From positions 250,569-314,568 of the forward strand of contig LUZT01000006.1 of NCBI GenBank assembly GCA_001602925.1: a DNA stretch of 64,000 bases. Direction: 5' to 3'. Made by a program: the position numbers and the translations under genes. Positions within the stretch are counted from its first letter, which is position 1. Every line of letters starts with the position of its first letter. Under the pieces are notes generated by a model, which had not been told where the DNA came from, did no database searches, and saw only the letters and a program-made list of their open reading frames with translations. The stretch comes from Chlorobiales bacterium Clorobi_01. Its GTDB lineage: Bacteria; Bacteroidota; Chlorobiia; Chlorobiales; Chlorobiaceae. Positions 38,687 to 47,914 of the stretch are shown here, in pieces.

Positions 38687-40030
38687 ATGAGTGATTCAGA
38701 CCACCGCAATTCGCTGACGATCATCGACAACCGTACCGGCAAATCGTACGAACTTCCGATTGAACACGGCACCATCCGCACCATGGATCTGCGCAAGATC
38801 AAAGAGTCGGAGGATGATTTTGGAATTCTTGGCTACGATCCCGCGTTTCTGAACACCTGCTCCTGCAAGAGCACGATCACCTACATCGATGGCGACAAGG
38901 GCATCCTGCGCTATCGCGGTTACCCGATCGAGCAGCTCGCCGAGCAAAGCTCCTTTCTTGAAACGGCTTACCTGCTCATCAAGGGCTATCTGCCGGACAA
39001 GGAGCGTCTCGCGGTCTGGACCTACAACATCCGGCACCACACCATGACCCACGCCAACCTGACCAAGTTCATGGATGGCTTCCGTTACGACGCCCATCCG
39101 ATGGGCATCCTCGTGGGTACGGTTGGTGCGCTTTCGACTTTCTATCCCGACGCCAAAAATGTCGGCGAGGAGGAGTCGCGGAAGCTTCAGGTGCGGCGGC
39201 TGATCGGCAAAATGCCGACGCTGGCGGCGATGAGCTTCCGGCACAGTCTCGGCTTTCCGTATGTGCTGCCTGAAAACGATCTGAGTTACGCGGGGAACTT
39301 CCTCTCGATGATGTTCCGCATGACGGAGCGCCGCTACAAGCCCAATCCGGTGCTCGAAAAAGCGCTCGACGTGCTTTTCATTCTGCACGCCGACCACGAG
39401 CAGAACTGTTCGACCAACGCCGTGCGCTCGGTGAGCAGTTCGATGGTCGATCCCTACTCGGCCATCGCCGCCGGTTGTGCCGCGCTCTACGGCCCGCTAC
39501 ACGGCGGAGCGAACGAGGCGGTGATCCACATGCTCAAGCAGATCGGCTCCGTCGATAAAATCCCGGAGTTCATCAAGTCGGTCAAGAGTGGTGAGGGACG
39601 CCTGATGGGCTTCGGCCACCGCGTTTACAAGAATTACGATCCACGTGCGCGGATCATCAAGAAGATCGCCTTCGATGTGTTCGAGGAAACCGGGCGCAAT
39701 CCGCTGCTCGACATCGCCATCGAGCTGGAGCGGATCGCACTCGAAGATGATTACTTCATCCAGCGCAAGCTCTACCCGAACGTCGATTTCTACTCCGGCC
39801 TGATCTACCAGGCGATGGGATTCCCTACCGAGATGTTTCCGGTGCTGTTCGCCATCGGGCGCGTTCCCGGCTGGCTCGCTCAGTGGATCGAGCACGTCAA
39901 GGATCCGGATCAGAAGATCGCCCGACCGCGCCAGATCTATCTCGGCGAGGAGTGCCGCGACTACGTGCCGCTTGACGAGCGTCCGAGAAAAGGGGATGAC
40001 GAGCAGAAATTTGGTATCTGCCGGCTCTGA
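38687..40030 (+). CDS. gltA: Citrate synthase
   Basis: From ATG 38687 the protein has 447 residues. It contains ILRYRGYPIEQLAEQSSFLE, the catalytic His regions ALYGPLHGGANEAV and MGFGHRVYKNYDPRA, and PNVDFYSGLIYQAMG with the active-site Asp. It condenses acetyl-CoA and oxaloacetate. In a lineage using the reductive TCA cycle this enzyme serves oxidative or anabolic flux, and together with sucAB-lpd it suggests oxidative capacity. It heads the plus-strand run to kdsB. Confidence 0.96.
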   Translation: MSDSDHRNSLTIIDNRTGKSYELPIEHGTIRTMDLRKIKESEDDFGILGYDPAFLNTCSCKSTITYIDGDKGILRYRGYPIEQLAEQSSFLETAYLLIKGYLPDKERLAVWTYNIRHHTMTHANLTKFMDGFRYDAHPMGILVGTVGALSTFYPDAKNVGEEESRKLQVRRLIGKMPTLAAMSFRHSLGFPYVLPENDLSYAGNFLSMMFRMTERRYKPNPVLEKALDVLFILHADHEQNCSTNAVRSVSSSMVDPYSAIAAGCAALYGPLHGGANEAVIHMLKQIGSVDKIPEFIKSVKSGEGRLMGFGHRVYKNYDPRARIIKKIAFDVFEETGRNPLLDIAIELERIALEDDYFIQRKLYPNVDFYSGLIYQAMGFPTEMFPVLFAIGRVPGWLAQWIEHVKDPDQKIARPRQIYLGEECRDYVPLDERPRKGDDEQKFGICRL

Positions 40031-40081
40031 TTCCGGTCTGCCAAATGCAAAGTATTTGTTTGAATTAAATCGATTTACACC

Positions 40082-40369
40082 ATGTCTGTCACCACAAAGG
40101 ATGTTGCCTATATCGCCGAGCTTGCCCGTCTGAAGTTCACTGAGCCCGAGCAGGAAAAGATGACCAGCGAGCTGAACATGATTCTGCACTACATCGAAAA
40201 GCTCAACGAGGTCGATACCGAAGGCGTCGAGCCGCTGAGCACCATTCACGACCAGATCAATGTGCTGCGCGCCGACGTCGAGCATACGCCGCTCTCGAAT
40301 GACGAGGCGCTGAAAAATGCTCCCGACAGGCAGGATCGCTTTTTCAAGGTGCCGAAGGTTATCGGCTGA
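40082..40369 (+). CDS. gatC: Asp/Glu-tRNA amidotransferase subunit C
   Basis: The 95-residue protein begins [20 protein letters not shown] and has [20 protein letters not shown], typical of GatC. GatC stabilises the GatA-GatB complex that converts Glu-tRNA(Gln) and Asp-tRNA(Asn) to the amidated forms. gatA and gatB are not in the window. It lies 51 bp after gltA and 11 bp before the DUF167 gene. Confidence 0.94.
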   Translation: MSVTTKDVAYIAELARLKFTEPEQEKMTSELNMILHYIEKLNEVDTEGVEPLSTIHDQINVLRADVEHTPLSNDEALKNAPDRQDRFFKVPKVIG

Positions 40370-40380
40370 AGCAATCCGCA

Positions 40381-40695
40381 ATGTCCCCGATCAGCCAGAA
40401 GGGTGACGCCGTCTGTCTTTCCGTGCGCGTGCAGCCCCGCTCCTCGAAAAGCGGGGTTGCGGGCATGTACGGCGAGCAGATCAAAATCTGTCTCAAATCG
40501 GCGCCAGTCGATAATGCGGCCAACAAGGAGTGCTGCGAGCTGCTCGCCAAAGCGCTCGGTGTGCCGCGTTCAAGCGTGTCGGTCATGAACGGCGCGAGCT
40601 CGCGGAGCAAGGTGCTGAAGGTCGAAGGCGTAACGCCTGCCGCTGTGCGCGAAGCGCTTGCCGACTCGCTCGGCGGACCGGAGGGTGGCGCATGA
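40381..40695 (+). CDS. DUF167 (YggU) family protein
   Basis: The 104-residue protein has the DUF167 pattern: [40 protein letters not shown] and [16 protein letters not shown]. The function of the family is not known. Its stop overlaps the dtd ATG (ATGA), so the two are coupled. Confidence 0.9.
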   Translation: MSPISQKGDAVCLSVRVQPRSSKSGVAGMYGEQIKICLKSAPVDNAANKECCELLAKALGVPRSSVSVMNGASSRSKVLKVEGVTPAAVREALADSLGGPEGGA

Positions 40696-41144
40696 GAACA
40701 GTTGTCCAGCGGGTGCGCGAGGCGAGCGTCTCCATCGGCGGTGAGCTGCACAGCTCCATCGGTACGGGGCTGCTGGTGCTTGCCGGAATCTCGCGCGACG
40801 ACACGGCGGATGATCTCGCCTGGATGAGCCGCAAGATTCCGAACCTGCGCATTTTCGAGGACGAGGAGGGGAAGATGAACCGCTCGCTCAGGGACATTGG
40901 CGGTGCATTGCTCGTGGTCTCGCAATTCACGCTTTACGCCGACGCCAGCCGTGGCAACCGCCCCGGCTTTTCCGAATCCGCGCCGCCGGAGATCGCCAGA
41001 GCGCTGTTCGACCGCTTCGTCGAATCGATCCGCCGCGAGGCCGGGTGCCCGGTCGAGACCGGCGTGTTCGGCGCAGACATGCAGGTGTCGCTGGTCAACG
41101 ACGGCCCGGTCACCATCATTCTCGAATCACCGAAAAAATCATGA
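40692..41144 (+). CDS. dtd: D-aminoacyl-tRNA deacylase
   Basis: The 150-residue enzyme starts [18 protein letters not shown] and carries the active-site motif [18 protein letters not shown] plus the C-terminal signature [13 protein letters not shown] (the cross-subunit proline motif). It hydrolyses D-amino acids and glycine mischarged on tRNA. It overlaps the genes on both sides by four bases, giving a tightly coupled DUF167-dtd-kdsB unit. Confidence 0.95.
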   Translation: MRTVVQRVREASVSIGGELHSSIGTGLLVLAGISRDDTADDLAWMSRKIPNLRIFEDEEGKMNRSLRDIGGALLVVSQFTLYADASRGNRPGFSESAPPEIARALFDRFVESIRREAGCPVETGVFGADMQVSLVNDGPVTIILESPKKS

Positions 41145-41887
41145 ACGCCGTCATCGTCATTCCCGCCCGTCTTAGCTCCAGCCGCCTGAAAGAGAAAATG
41201 CTTGCCGATCTCGAAGGCGAGCCGCTCATCGTGCGCACCTGGCAGCAGGCTATGAAGTCGCGCCTCGCCAGCCGCGTGGTGGTGGCGACCGACAGCGAGC
41301 GCATCTTCGCGGTGCTCCGCGAGGCCGGAGCGGAGGTGGTGATGACCTCGCCTGACCTCGCCTGCGGCACCGACCGCATCGCCGAGGCCGCCGAACAGGT
41401 GGGTGGCGACGTCTTCGTCAACCTCCAGGGCGACGAACCACTCATCGACCCGGCGACCATCGACCTCGCCATCGCGCCCTTTTTCGGGGAGGGCCCGCGG
41501 CCCGACTGCACCACCCTGGTTTTCCCGCTCAAGCCTGATGAACGGCACATCATCGACGATCCACACGTGGTCAAGGCCGTGCTCGACACTCGCGGCAATG
41601 CGCTCTACTTCTCGCGCAGCCCGATTCCGTACCGCCGTGAAATCCTGCCCGACACGAAATACTACCGCCACATCGGCCTCTACGCCTTCCGCGCCGACGT
41701 ACTCAAAGCCTTCGTCGCGCTTCCGCCCTCGATGCTCGAACGCACCGAATCCCTCGAACAACTCCGCCTCATCGAAAACGGCTACCGCATCCGCTGCATC
41801 GAAACGACGACGGACACGCCGGGCGTGAACACCGAGGAGGAGCTGGAAGAGGTGCGCAGGCTGTTCAGGGAACGGTTTGGAGCGTGA
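41141..41887 (+). CDS. kdsB: 3-deoxy-manno-octulosonate cytidylyltransferase (CMP-KDO synthetase)
   Basis: From ATG 41141 (overlapping the dtd stop) the product has 248 residues. It contains [41 protein letters not shown] and [17 protein letters not shown], all KdsB landmarks. It activates KDO for lipopolysaccharide, confirming an outer membrane. Both length and motifs are standard. Confidence 0.95.
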   Translation: MNAVIVIPARLSSSRLKEKMLADLEGEPLIVRTWQQAMKSRLASRVVVATDSERIFAVLREAGAEVVMTSPDLACGTDRIAEAAEQVGGDVFVNLQGDEPLIDPATIDLAIAPFFGEGPRPDCTTLVFPLKPDERHIIDDPHVVKAVLDTRGNALYFSRSPIPYRREILPDTKYYRHIGLYAFRADVLKAFVALPPSMLERTESLEQLRLIENGYRIRCIETTTDTPGVNTEEELEEVRRLFRERFGA

Positions 41888-41923
41888 ATTGGTGAAACAT
41901 CGTAACCTGCTCTGGCCAGTTGT

Positions 41924-42709
41924 ATGATTAAAAAGATAAAAGCTTTTTTTGCCGGTGCGGGCATTGGAACCCTTGGAGGTTTGATTGGTCTTGGCGGAGC
42001 GGAATTTCGTTTGCCGCTTTTACTTGGCATGTTTGCTTTTCCTCCGCTGGAAGCCGTCATCCTCAACAAGGCGATGAGCCTTCTGGTGGTTGCCTCTGCC
42101 CTGCCGTTCAGGGCAGCTACCATCTCCTGGGAGACTTTGTTCGCGCACTGGACGATCGTTGTCAATCTCCTCGCTGGCAGTTTGGCCGGGGCTTGGGCGG
42201 GTGCCAGCTGGGCGACAAAATTGCGAAGTGAAACGCTCTACCGGGTTATAGCAATACTGCTGCTCGGCATTGCGCTTGTGTTGCTGACAGGACACCAGAC
42301 AACCACAACCGGAACACCTTTGTTCGATTCGCCCGCCCTGCTGATGACAACAGGTGTTATTGCGGGTCTGGGCATCGGCATCGTTGCAGCTCTTCTTGGC
42401 GTTGCCGGTGGTGAGCTGCTTATACCTGTTATCGTTGTCCTGTTCGGGGCGGACATCAAACTTGCGGGAAGTTTGTCGCTCGCGGTCAGCCTGCCAACCA
42501 TGCTGGTCAGCTTTGCGCGTTACAGCAAGGACAGCAGCTTTGTCGTTCTTGGTGCGAACAAATCATTTGTCCTGATCATGGCTATCGGCTCGATTGCTGG
42601 TGCCTGGCTCGGCTCTAGGTTGCTCGGCATTGTCCCCGACAGTTATCTGCTGCCGATGCTTGCCGCAATTTTGTTGATTTCAGCGCTTAAAGTGTGGAAG
42701 CACAAATAA
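41924..42709 (+). CDS. TauE/SafE (DUF81) family membrane permease
   Basis: The 261-residue protein has about eight hydrophobic spans in two halves, with GAGIGTLGGLIGLGGAEFRL in the first and VAALLGVAGGELLIPVIVVL in the second, the repeated glycine-rich motif of this family. Members export sulfite or organosulfur anions; the substrate here is unknown. It follows kdsB by 36 bp and is convergent with xseA. Confidence 0.88.
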   Translation: MIKKIKAFFAGAGIGTLGGLIGLGGAEFRLPLLLGMFAFPPLEAVILNKAMSLLVVASALPFRAATISWETLFAHWTIVVNLLAGSLAGAWAGASWATKLRSETLYRVIAILLLGIALVLLTGHQTTTTGTPLFDSPALLMTTGVIAGLGIGIVAALLGVAGGELLIPVIVVLFGADIKLAGSLSLAVSLPTMLVSFARYSKDSSFVVLGANKSFVLIMAIGSIAGAWLGSRLLGIVPDSYLLPMLAAILLISALKVWKHK

Positions 42710-42736
42710 CTCCCTGCAAAGCGTAGCCGGCAATTT

Positions 42737-43933
42737 TTACTCCGTCACCCTAGCTTCTCTTTGCCCGTCGTGGAAGGTGAGGCCGATTTCCGATCCCGCT
42801 TCGATCTGTGCGGCTGAAGTGACATATCGATCATCCTTTGTCACCAGTGCGAAGCCGCGTTTGAGGGTTCGGTGGATGTCGAGCATTGCCAGCCTGTCGG
42901 CAGCGGCGGTGAGTTGCTGTTCGCGGTCGCGCACTTTTTCGGCGATGGCTCGTTTCATCTCTTTTTCCATCAGCGCCAGCTGATCCTCGAACTGGCCGAG
43001 CATCTGCACCGGGCGGTTGAAGGCGTAGCTGCTGGTGATGGAGTCCACCTGGAGTTGTGCTCCGGAAATCATGCCTTCCATCAGAATTGATTGCCGGTTG
43101 ACGAGGCTGTCAATCAGGCGGAGCAGCTCCTCGCGGTCGGGCACGGCGCGTTCGGCGGCGATGGAGGGCGTTCCAGCGCGGAGGTCGGCTACCATGTCGG
43201 CCACCGAAAGGTCGGTTTCGTGGCCGATGGCGCTGATGACCGGGATTTTCGAGTGGTAGATCGCTTCGGCCACGGCTTCGTCGTTGAAGGCTTGCAGATC
43301 TTCCGACGACCCACCGCCTCGGGCCACGATGAGCACGTCGGGCTTGTGCGCCGGATTCGGTGGATCGTTGAAGTAGTCGAGTGCCCGCACGATCGACTCG
43401 ACGGCTCGCTCGCCCTGTACCTGCGCCGGGTAGAGCAGCAGCTCCGCCGCCGGGAAGCGCCGCGCGAAGACATCGCTCATGTCACGGATCACCGCCCCGG
43501 TGGGCGAAGTGATCATGCCGATGCGTCGAGGAATGCGCGGGATCGGCTTTTTGCGTTCGGCGTCGAACCAGCCCGCCTTGGCGAGTTTGGCGATCAGCCG
43601 TTCGAGCGCGAGGCGCTGTTCGCCCTCGCCGGTTTCGAAGAGCGCCGTGCAGATGAGCTGGTAGCGCCCGGCGGGCGGATAGACCTCCAGCCGCCCCTCG
43701 GCGATCACTTCGAGCCCGTCACGCAGCTCCAGCGGAGAGCGGGCGCGAACGCTCTTCCAGATCACCGCCGGAATTTGCGCTTCGCTGTCCTTCAGCGTCA
43801 GGTAGACGTGGCCGGAGCTGTGCAGCTTGACGTTCGACAGCTCGCCCTTCACCCGCACGTAGGGGAAAAGGCTCTCCAGCTCGTTCTTGATGGCGCGGGT
43901 CAGCTCGCCAACGCTTTGCGCGGTTTCGATCAT
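42737..43933 (-). CDS. xseA: Exodeoxyribonuclease VII large subunit
   Basis: The 398-residue protein has an N-terminal OB fold (VRVKGELSNVKLHSSGHVYL), the catalytic-domain motifs GMITSPTGAVIRDMSDVFAR, DVLIVARGGGSSEDLQAFND, SAIGHETDLSVADMVADLRA and GTPSIAAE, and a long coiled-coil C-terminus. ExoVII degrades single-stranded DNA. The small subunit xseB is not adjacent. It is divergent from the HU/SPOR gene. Confidence 0.95.
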   Translation of the reverse strand: MIETAQSVGELTRAIKNELESLFPYVRVKGELSNVKLHSSGHVYLTLKDSEAQIPAVIWKSVRARSPLELRDGLEVIAEGRLEVYPPAGRYQLICTALFETGEGEQRLALERLIAKLAKAGWFDAERKKPIPRIPRRIGMITSPTGAVIRDMSDVFARRFPAAELLLYPAQVQGERAVESIVRALDYFNDPPNPAHKPDVLIVARGGGSSEDLQAFNDEAVAEAIYHSKIPVISAIGHETDLSVADMVADLRAGTPSIAAERAVPDREELLRLIDSLVNRQSILMEGMISGAQLQVDSITSSYAFNRPVQMLGQFEDQLALMEKEMKRAIAEKVRDREQQLTAAADRLAMLDIHRTLKRGFALVTKDDRYVTSAAQIEAGSEIGLTFHDGQREARVTE

Positions 43934-44057
43934 ACGGTCACGGTTTTTCGGGAACTTACGTTTTTTCAGCCTGTTTCCCGCGTCGGGCGGAGGGCCGACC
44001 TTTGGTGGGGATGTGTTATATTCGAACTTGACTTTTCACTCATCATCGGAGAATGCA

Positions 44058-45080
44058 ATGGCCGCTCAGACCGCAGCAGACATCCTTGCCGGGCTTCTCG
44101 GCATCGGGCCGGATGAGGCGCAGCACCAGCTCGACCGTTTTGCAGGCGGCATGACGGCGGAGCTGCTCGACCGCAAGCGCCTTTCCGTCGAGGGCCTTGG
44201 CCATTTTTCGGTTGTGCACGAACAGGCGACGAGGGAGAAGACCGCTTCCGGCACGCGCTACCAGCCCCCGAGGAACCGGGTAGCGTTCGAAGCGCGGAAG
44301 GAGCGGACGGGCGATGCCGAACAGATCTCGACCGGCAGGCTCGGTATGGATGCGAGCGAGGCGCGGCGTTTCGTCAAGGCGCTTGGCGATCTGTTCGAGG
44401 TGGCAAAAAAGGACCCGGTACGGCTTGAATTGCGCGGTTTCGGCTCGTTCGCGCTGGTATCGGGTGCGTTCCGTTTCCAGCCTGAAGTCTCGCTCGAAGC
44501 GCTGCTCAACATCGGCTATGGCGACCTGAAGGCGATCGTCATTCCCGAGCGGGCGCAGGAAACGGATGCAACGCCGGTTCCGGTCGAATCAGGAAGCCTG
44601 AAAAAAGCAGCGGCTTTCGTTGCTGTGATCTTAATCCTCGCTTGCGGCTGGGTTCTGTTCCGGCAGCTTGCGCCGCTCGTGCCCGATAAGCCATCTGTTG
44701 TTATCACTACCGATTCAGGCGTTGTGGCGCCAGTTGAGGCCAGCTTTGCAATGGCGGCGGAGGAAGCGCCGGAACCGGCGTCGGCAGCGGCAGATTCGAC
44801 CATGCTTCGCAAGGGCCGATACACCGTGATCGTTGCTACCTTCTCTTCAAAAAAGAGTCTCCGGCAGGAGTGGAACCATCTCTCGGAGCTTGGCCACCGG
44901 GTCAGGTTCTGGCCGGTCACTTCCGGGGGAAGCCGCTATTACCGGCTCGTGATTGGTGATTTCGAGACGCGGAGCGCGGCCATCGACAGCATGAAGTCAA
45001 TGCCGAAAGGCCTGCCAAGTCACAGCTACATTCAGCAAGCACCAAAAAATGTCGTTTTGTATGGAGAACAAGGCTTGTAA
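44058..45080 (+). CDS. HU-like/CCDC81-like domains with a transmembrane segment and SPOR domain
   Basis: From ATG 44058 the 340-residue protein has two HU-like half-domains (about 1-160; AADILAGLLGIGPDEAQHQL and GLGHFSVVHE, then LRGFGSFALV). One membrane span (about 185-203, AAFVAVILILACGWVLF) and a C-terminal SPOR domain (about 260-336, GRYTVIVATFSSKKSLRQEW) follow. SPOR domains bind denuded peptidoglycan at division sites, so a cytoplasm-to-wall link is likely. The same domain order is common in Bacteroidetes and Chlorobi. Its end overlaps bchY by 20 bp. Confidence 0.82.
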   Translation: MAAQTAADILAGLLGIGPDEAQHQLDRFAGGMTAELLDRKRLSVEGLGHFSVVHEQATREKTASGTRYQPPRNRVAFEARKERTGDAEQISTGRLGMDASEARRFVKALGDLFEVAKKDPVRLELRGFGSFALVSGAFRFQPEVSLEALLNIGYGDLKAIVIPERAQETDATPVPVESGSLKKAAAFVAVILILACGWVLFRQLAPLVPDKPSVVITTDSGVVAPVEASFAMAAEEAPEPASAAADSTMLRKGRYTVIVATFSSKKSLRQEWNHLSELGHRVRFWPVTSGGSRYYRLVIGDFETRSAAIDSMKSMPKGLPSHSYIQQAPKNVVLYGEQGL

Positions 45081-46308
45081 CAAACTGCATCCTCAATCGA
45101 TGTGTCCCGCGTTCGGCGGGTTGCGCGTGCTGATGCGCATCGACGGCGCGCAGGTCTGCATGGCTGCTGATCAGGGCTGCCTGTACGGACTGACCTTCGT
45201 GTCGCACTTTTACGCGGCCCGGCGGTCGATTGTTTCGCCGGAGCTGATGAACGTGCAGATTTCCGGCGGCACGATGATCGACGACGTGCGCCGCACCATC
45301 GAAAAGATTGCCGAAGACCCGGCGGTGCGCTTCATCCCGGTGGTGAGCACCTGCGTCGCCGAGACCGCGGGCATTGCTGAGGAGCTGCTGCCGAAGAAGG
45401 TCGGCAACGCCGAGGTGCTGCTGGTGCGGCTTCCGGCGTTCCAGATCAGGACGCATCCGGAGGCAAAGGATGTGGCCGTGTCGTCGCTGGTGAAGCGGTT
45501 CGGCGCGTTTGGCGAGCCGAAAAAGGGCAAGACTCTCGTGGTGCTTGGTGAAATCTTCCCGGTCGATGCGATGATGATTGGCGGCGTTTTGCAGAAAATC
45601 GGCGTCGAGTCGGTCATCACGCTGCCCGGCGCTGACCTCGACGACTACGTGCAGGCCGGACGCGCGTCGGCCTGCGCGGTGCTGCATCCCTTCTACGAGC
45701 GCACGGCGGCGCTCTTCGAGTCGGCGGGGATGAAGATTGTGGGCGGCAACCCCATCGGTGCGAACGCCACCGGCCAGTGGATCGAACGGATCGGCGAGGC
45801 GCTCGACCTCGATCCGGCGACGGTGAAGCAGGTTGCCGAGGAGGAGCGGCAGAAGGCCAAGGGGGTGATGGCCGGGTTCGCGCAAAAGCTGCAAGGTTCG
45901 GTGATTGTCGCGGGCTACGAGGGCAACGAGCTGCCGCTGGTGCGCCTGTTGCTCGAAGCGGGCCTCGACGTGCCCTACGCCTCGACCTCCATCGCCCGCA
46001 CCCCGCTCGGTGAGGAGGATCACCGCCTGCTGATGATGCTCGGCACGGAGGTGCGCTACCGGAAGTATCTCGAAGAGGACATGGAGGCCGTCTTGGAGCA
46101 CAAGCCCGACCTGGTGATCGGCACCACCTCGCTCGACAGCTTCGCCAAAGAGCACGGCATCCCGGCGATCTACTACACCAACAACATCTCCGCCCGCCCG
46201 ATCTTCTTCGCCTCCGGCGCGGCTTCGGTGCTTGGCATGATCGCTGGACTGATCGAAAAGCGCGAGATTTACGGAAGGATGAAGGAGTATTTCATGCCGA
46301 CGGAGTGA
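45061..46308 (+). CDS. bchY: Chlorophyllide reductase subunit Y
   Basis: The 415-residue protein has SMCPAFGGLRVLMRIDGAQ and QGCLYGLTFVSHFYAARRSI, the BchY iron-sulfur and chlorophyllide-binding signatures, with VVSTCVAETAGI further on. With BchX and BchZ it reduces ring B of chlorophyllide to bacteriochlorophyllide, which is needed for bacteriochlorophyll a. I use ATG 45061 because the cluster-ligand Cys at residue 6 would be lost from ATG 45100. bchX and bchZ are not nearby. A strong terminator follows. Confidence 0.93.
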   Translation: MENKACNKLHPQSMCPAFGGLRVLMRIDGAQVCMAADQGCLYGLTFVSHFYAARRSIVSPELMNVQISGGTMIDDVRRTIEKIAEDPAVRFIPVVSTCVAETAGIAEELLPKKVGNAEVLLVRLPAFQIRTHPEAKDVAVSSLVKRFGAFGEPKKGKTLVVLGEIFPVDAMMIGGVLQKIGVESVITLPGADLDDYVQAGRASACAVLHPFYERTAALFESAGMKIVGGNPIGANATGQWIERIGEALDLDPATVKQVAEEERQKAKGVMAGFAQKLQGSVIVAGYEGNELPLVRLLLEAGLDVPYASTSIARTPLGEEDHRLLMMLGTEVRYRKYLEEDMEAVLEHKPDLVIGTTSLDSFAKEHGIPAIYYTNNISARPIFFASGAASVLGMIAGLIEKREIYGRMKEYFMPTE

Positions 46309-46331
46309 GGGGGATGGTTTGTTTGGATATG

Positions 46332-46359
46332 AAAAAAGCCGGGGGTTCCCGGCTTTTTT
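46332..46359. terminator. Bidirectional intrinsic terminator after bchY
   Basis: AAAAAAGCCGGG at 46332-46343 pairs with CCCGGCTTTTTT at 46348-46359 around a GGTT loop. It serves bchY on the plus strand and probably the convergent AlbA_2 gene. Confidence 0.88.
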
Positions 46360-46386
46360 TATTGTGCATTTTTTTTTGCGATTTCA

Positions 46387-47439
46387 TTATTTCATTCTCA
46401 TGATTATTTGATAAAGGTGTTCTAAGTTTTGTTCTCCAAGGTCTTTTAATGAGTCGATTGGCTTTTTCAGATTTAATTTCTTGTTTGCGATTTCATAGGC
46501 TTTTTCTTTTTCAAGTCCTAACTGTTTTAGCCTAGAGAAAATTGCCGAATAGTTTTTCTTTCTCCATACATCATTATTTGTTCTTCTGAGTTTTGGCTTT
46601 TGTATGGCTTCTTGTTGATTTAGCCAATGAATTGCTTCGTTAAATTTTTCTTTTGGTAGCAGCTGATATGATGTTACGCTAAATTTTGATCTAAAAGAAG
46701 CCCATGTTTTTCCATAAAAAAAGCTTTTGTCTTCTTTTGTTTTGAATTTCCCAGCTTTTTCGTTTAACTCTACGATTTGATCAACATGCTTTTTTATTAA
46801 TTGTGCTTGTTTGCCTGAAATATGAAATTCTGGATTTGGGGAAATTTTATTTTCTTGTTTTATTTTGTTTGTTTTAATGTTAACTGTTCCTTCGTTTATC
46901 CCAATCTGAGTTATGTTGTTGCCTTTTGCGTTTTGCTTAAGACTTGATTCCGGCTGCTCTTTGATACTGTACATTTCTTTGATTTCATTCGGTTTTGCAG
47001 AAAATACAGAAGTCCCATTTCTTACATAACAGAGGGTTTTCTTGTCAATGTGAACATATAATGGTTTGTTGTTGCTTTCTAATATATTTAACACAACTAT
47101 AAAAAGAGGGGGTTCTTCGCCTGAAATTGGGATAAAACATAAATTGTAATCAATTTTGTCTGTTACTAAATCATTGATAACGTTTGACATCCAGTCTTCA
47201 ATTTTTTGATCTCCAAGAGTGTCGTGTATGCCTATAATTGACATATCCTTTTCATCAATGCCGAAAATAATTTGTCCGCCGCATTTATTCGCAAAAGCAG
47301 TAACGTCTTTCGCGAATTCTTTTGTATGAGTGTAGAAATCTCTTTTGTAATCAAGAGTTTGGCTTTCCCTTTGTTTTTGAACAAATACAAGTTCACAAAT
47401 ATCTTGATATGTGATCTCTTTTATTTCTTTTTCAAGCAT
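46387..47439 (-). CDS. AlbA_2 (Schlafen-type) domain protein
   Basis: The 350-residue protein has an N-terminal AlbA_2 domain (about 12-130; ESQTLDYKRDFYTHTKEFAK, AFANKCGGQIIFGIDEKD and YVRNGTSVFSA), a linker, and a lysine-rich C-terminal half I cannot place. AlbA_2 proteins include transcription factors and defence components. Codon and base use are strikingly AT-rich against the surroundings, which points to horizontal acquisition. It has no partner gene. The role is unknown. Confidence 0.75.
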   Translation of the reverse strand: MLEKEIKEITYQDICELVFVQKQRESQTLDYKRDFYTHTKEFAKDVTAFANKCGGQIIFGIDEKDMSIIGIHDTLGDQKIEDWMSNVINDLVTDKIDYNLCFIPISGEEPPLFIVVLNILESNNKPLYVHIDKKTLCYVRNGTSVFSAKPNEIKEMYSIKEQPESSLKQNAKGNNITQIGINEGTVNIKTNKIKQENKISPNPEFHISGKQAQLIKKHVDQIVELNEKAGKFKTKEDKSFFYGKTWASFRSKFSVTSYQLLPKEKFNEAIHWLNQQEAIQKPKLRRTNNDVWRKKNYSAIFSRLKQLGLEKEKAYEIANKKLNLKKPIDSLKDLGEQNLEHLYQIIMRMK

Positions 47440-47914
47440 TTTGAGTTACTTTTAAGGTTGTTTTAGCTGTGGCTAACTTATTTATATGTGCCCAGCCAGC
47501 CTTGATTGACGAAAATGCACGACAAATTAGCGTGTTATTGCCCTGCGCATTCTTCTCCTGGTGATTACAAATCATCGAATTGGCTTTTAATTTGCTGTAA
47601 GCTATTTCACCCCCACGGTCGAGAGGACTTTTTCGTATGGCATTACTTGCGTGAGGCATTTGCTGTGGGGAAAAGGTGAGCCTACCTTGTACTTCAGCCA
47701 ACACATTTATCTAATGTAAATAATTGGTATCGGATAGCAAGCAAATGTGCGCGGGTGTTCCCAAGCGATACGTCAGCTTCTGACCGCTTTTGGGGAATTT
47801 ATCGTGTTACAAAAAAAAGAGTTCTGAATTCTTCTCTTCGCTCAGAATGACAGGAGCAAGAAGAATGGCAAATAAGTCAGATCGGTCGAAACAGGATGCT
47901 CTGACTGATCGGTA
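47440..47914. other. Gene-poor gap beside the AlbA_2 gene
   Basis: These 475 bases hold no gene I can support. A minus-strand frame (47432-47704) gives no recognisable protein. Near the right side is a single-arm repeat related to the palindromic element at 13847-13940. The composition shifts from AT-rich to normal across the gap, consistent with the edge of an inserted segment. Confidence 0.45.
47824..47853 (-). repeat. Single arm of the intergenic repeat seen at 13847-13940
   Basis: Read on the minus strand it runs TGTCATTCTGAG, then a short spacer, then GAAGAATTCAG, which matches the left arm at 13847-13882 at both conserved blocks (one mismatch in the second). Confidence 0.55.

Noticed and set aside
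47432-47704. A 90-codon minus-strand frame upstream of the AlbA_2 gene
   Set aside because: It has no recognisable sequence and no ribosome site, and lies in a gap that looks like insertion debris.
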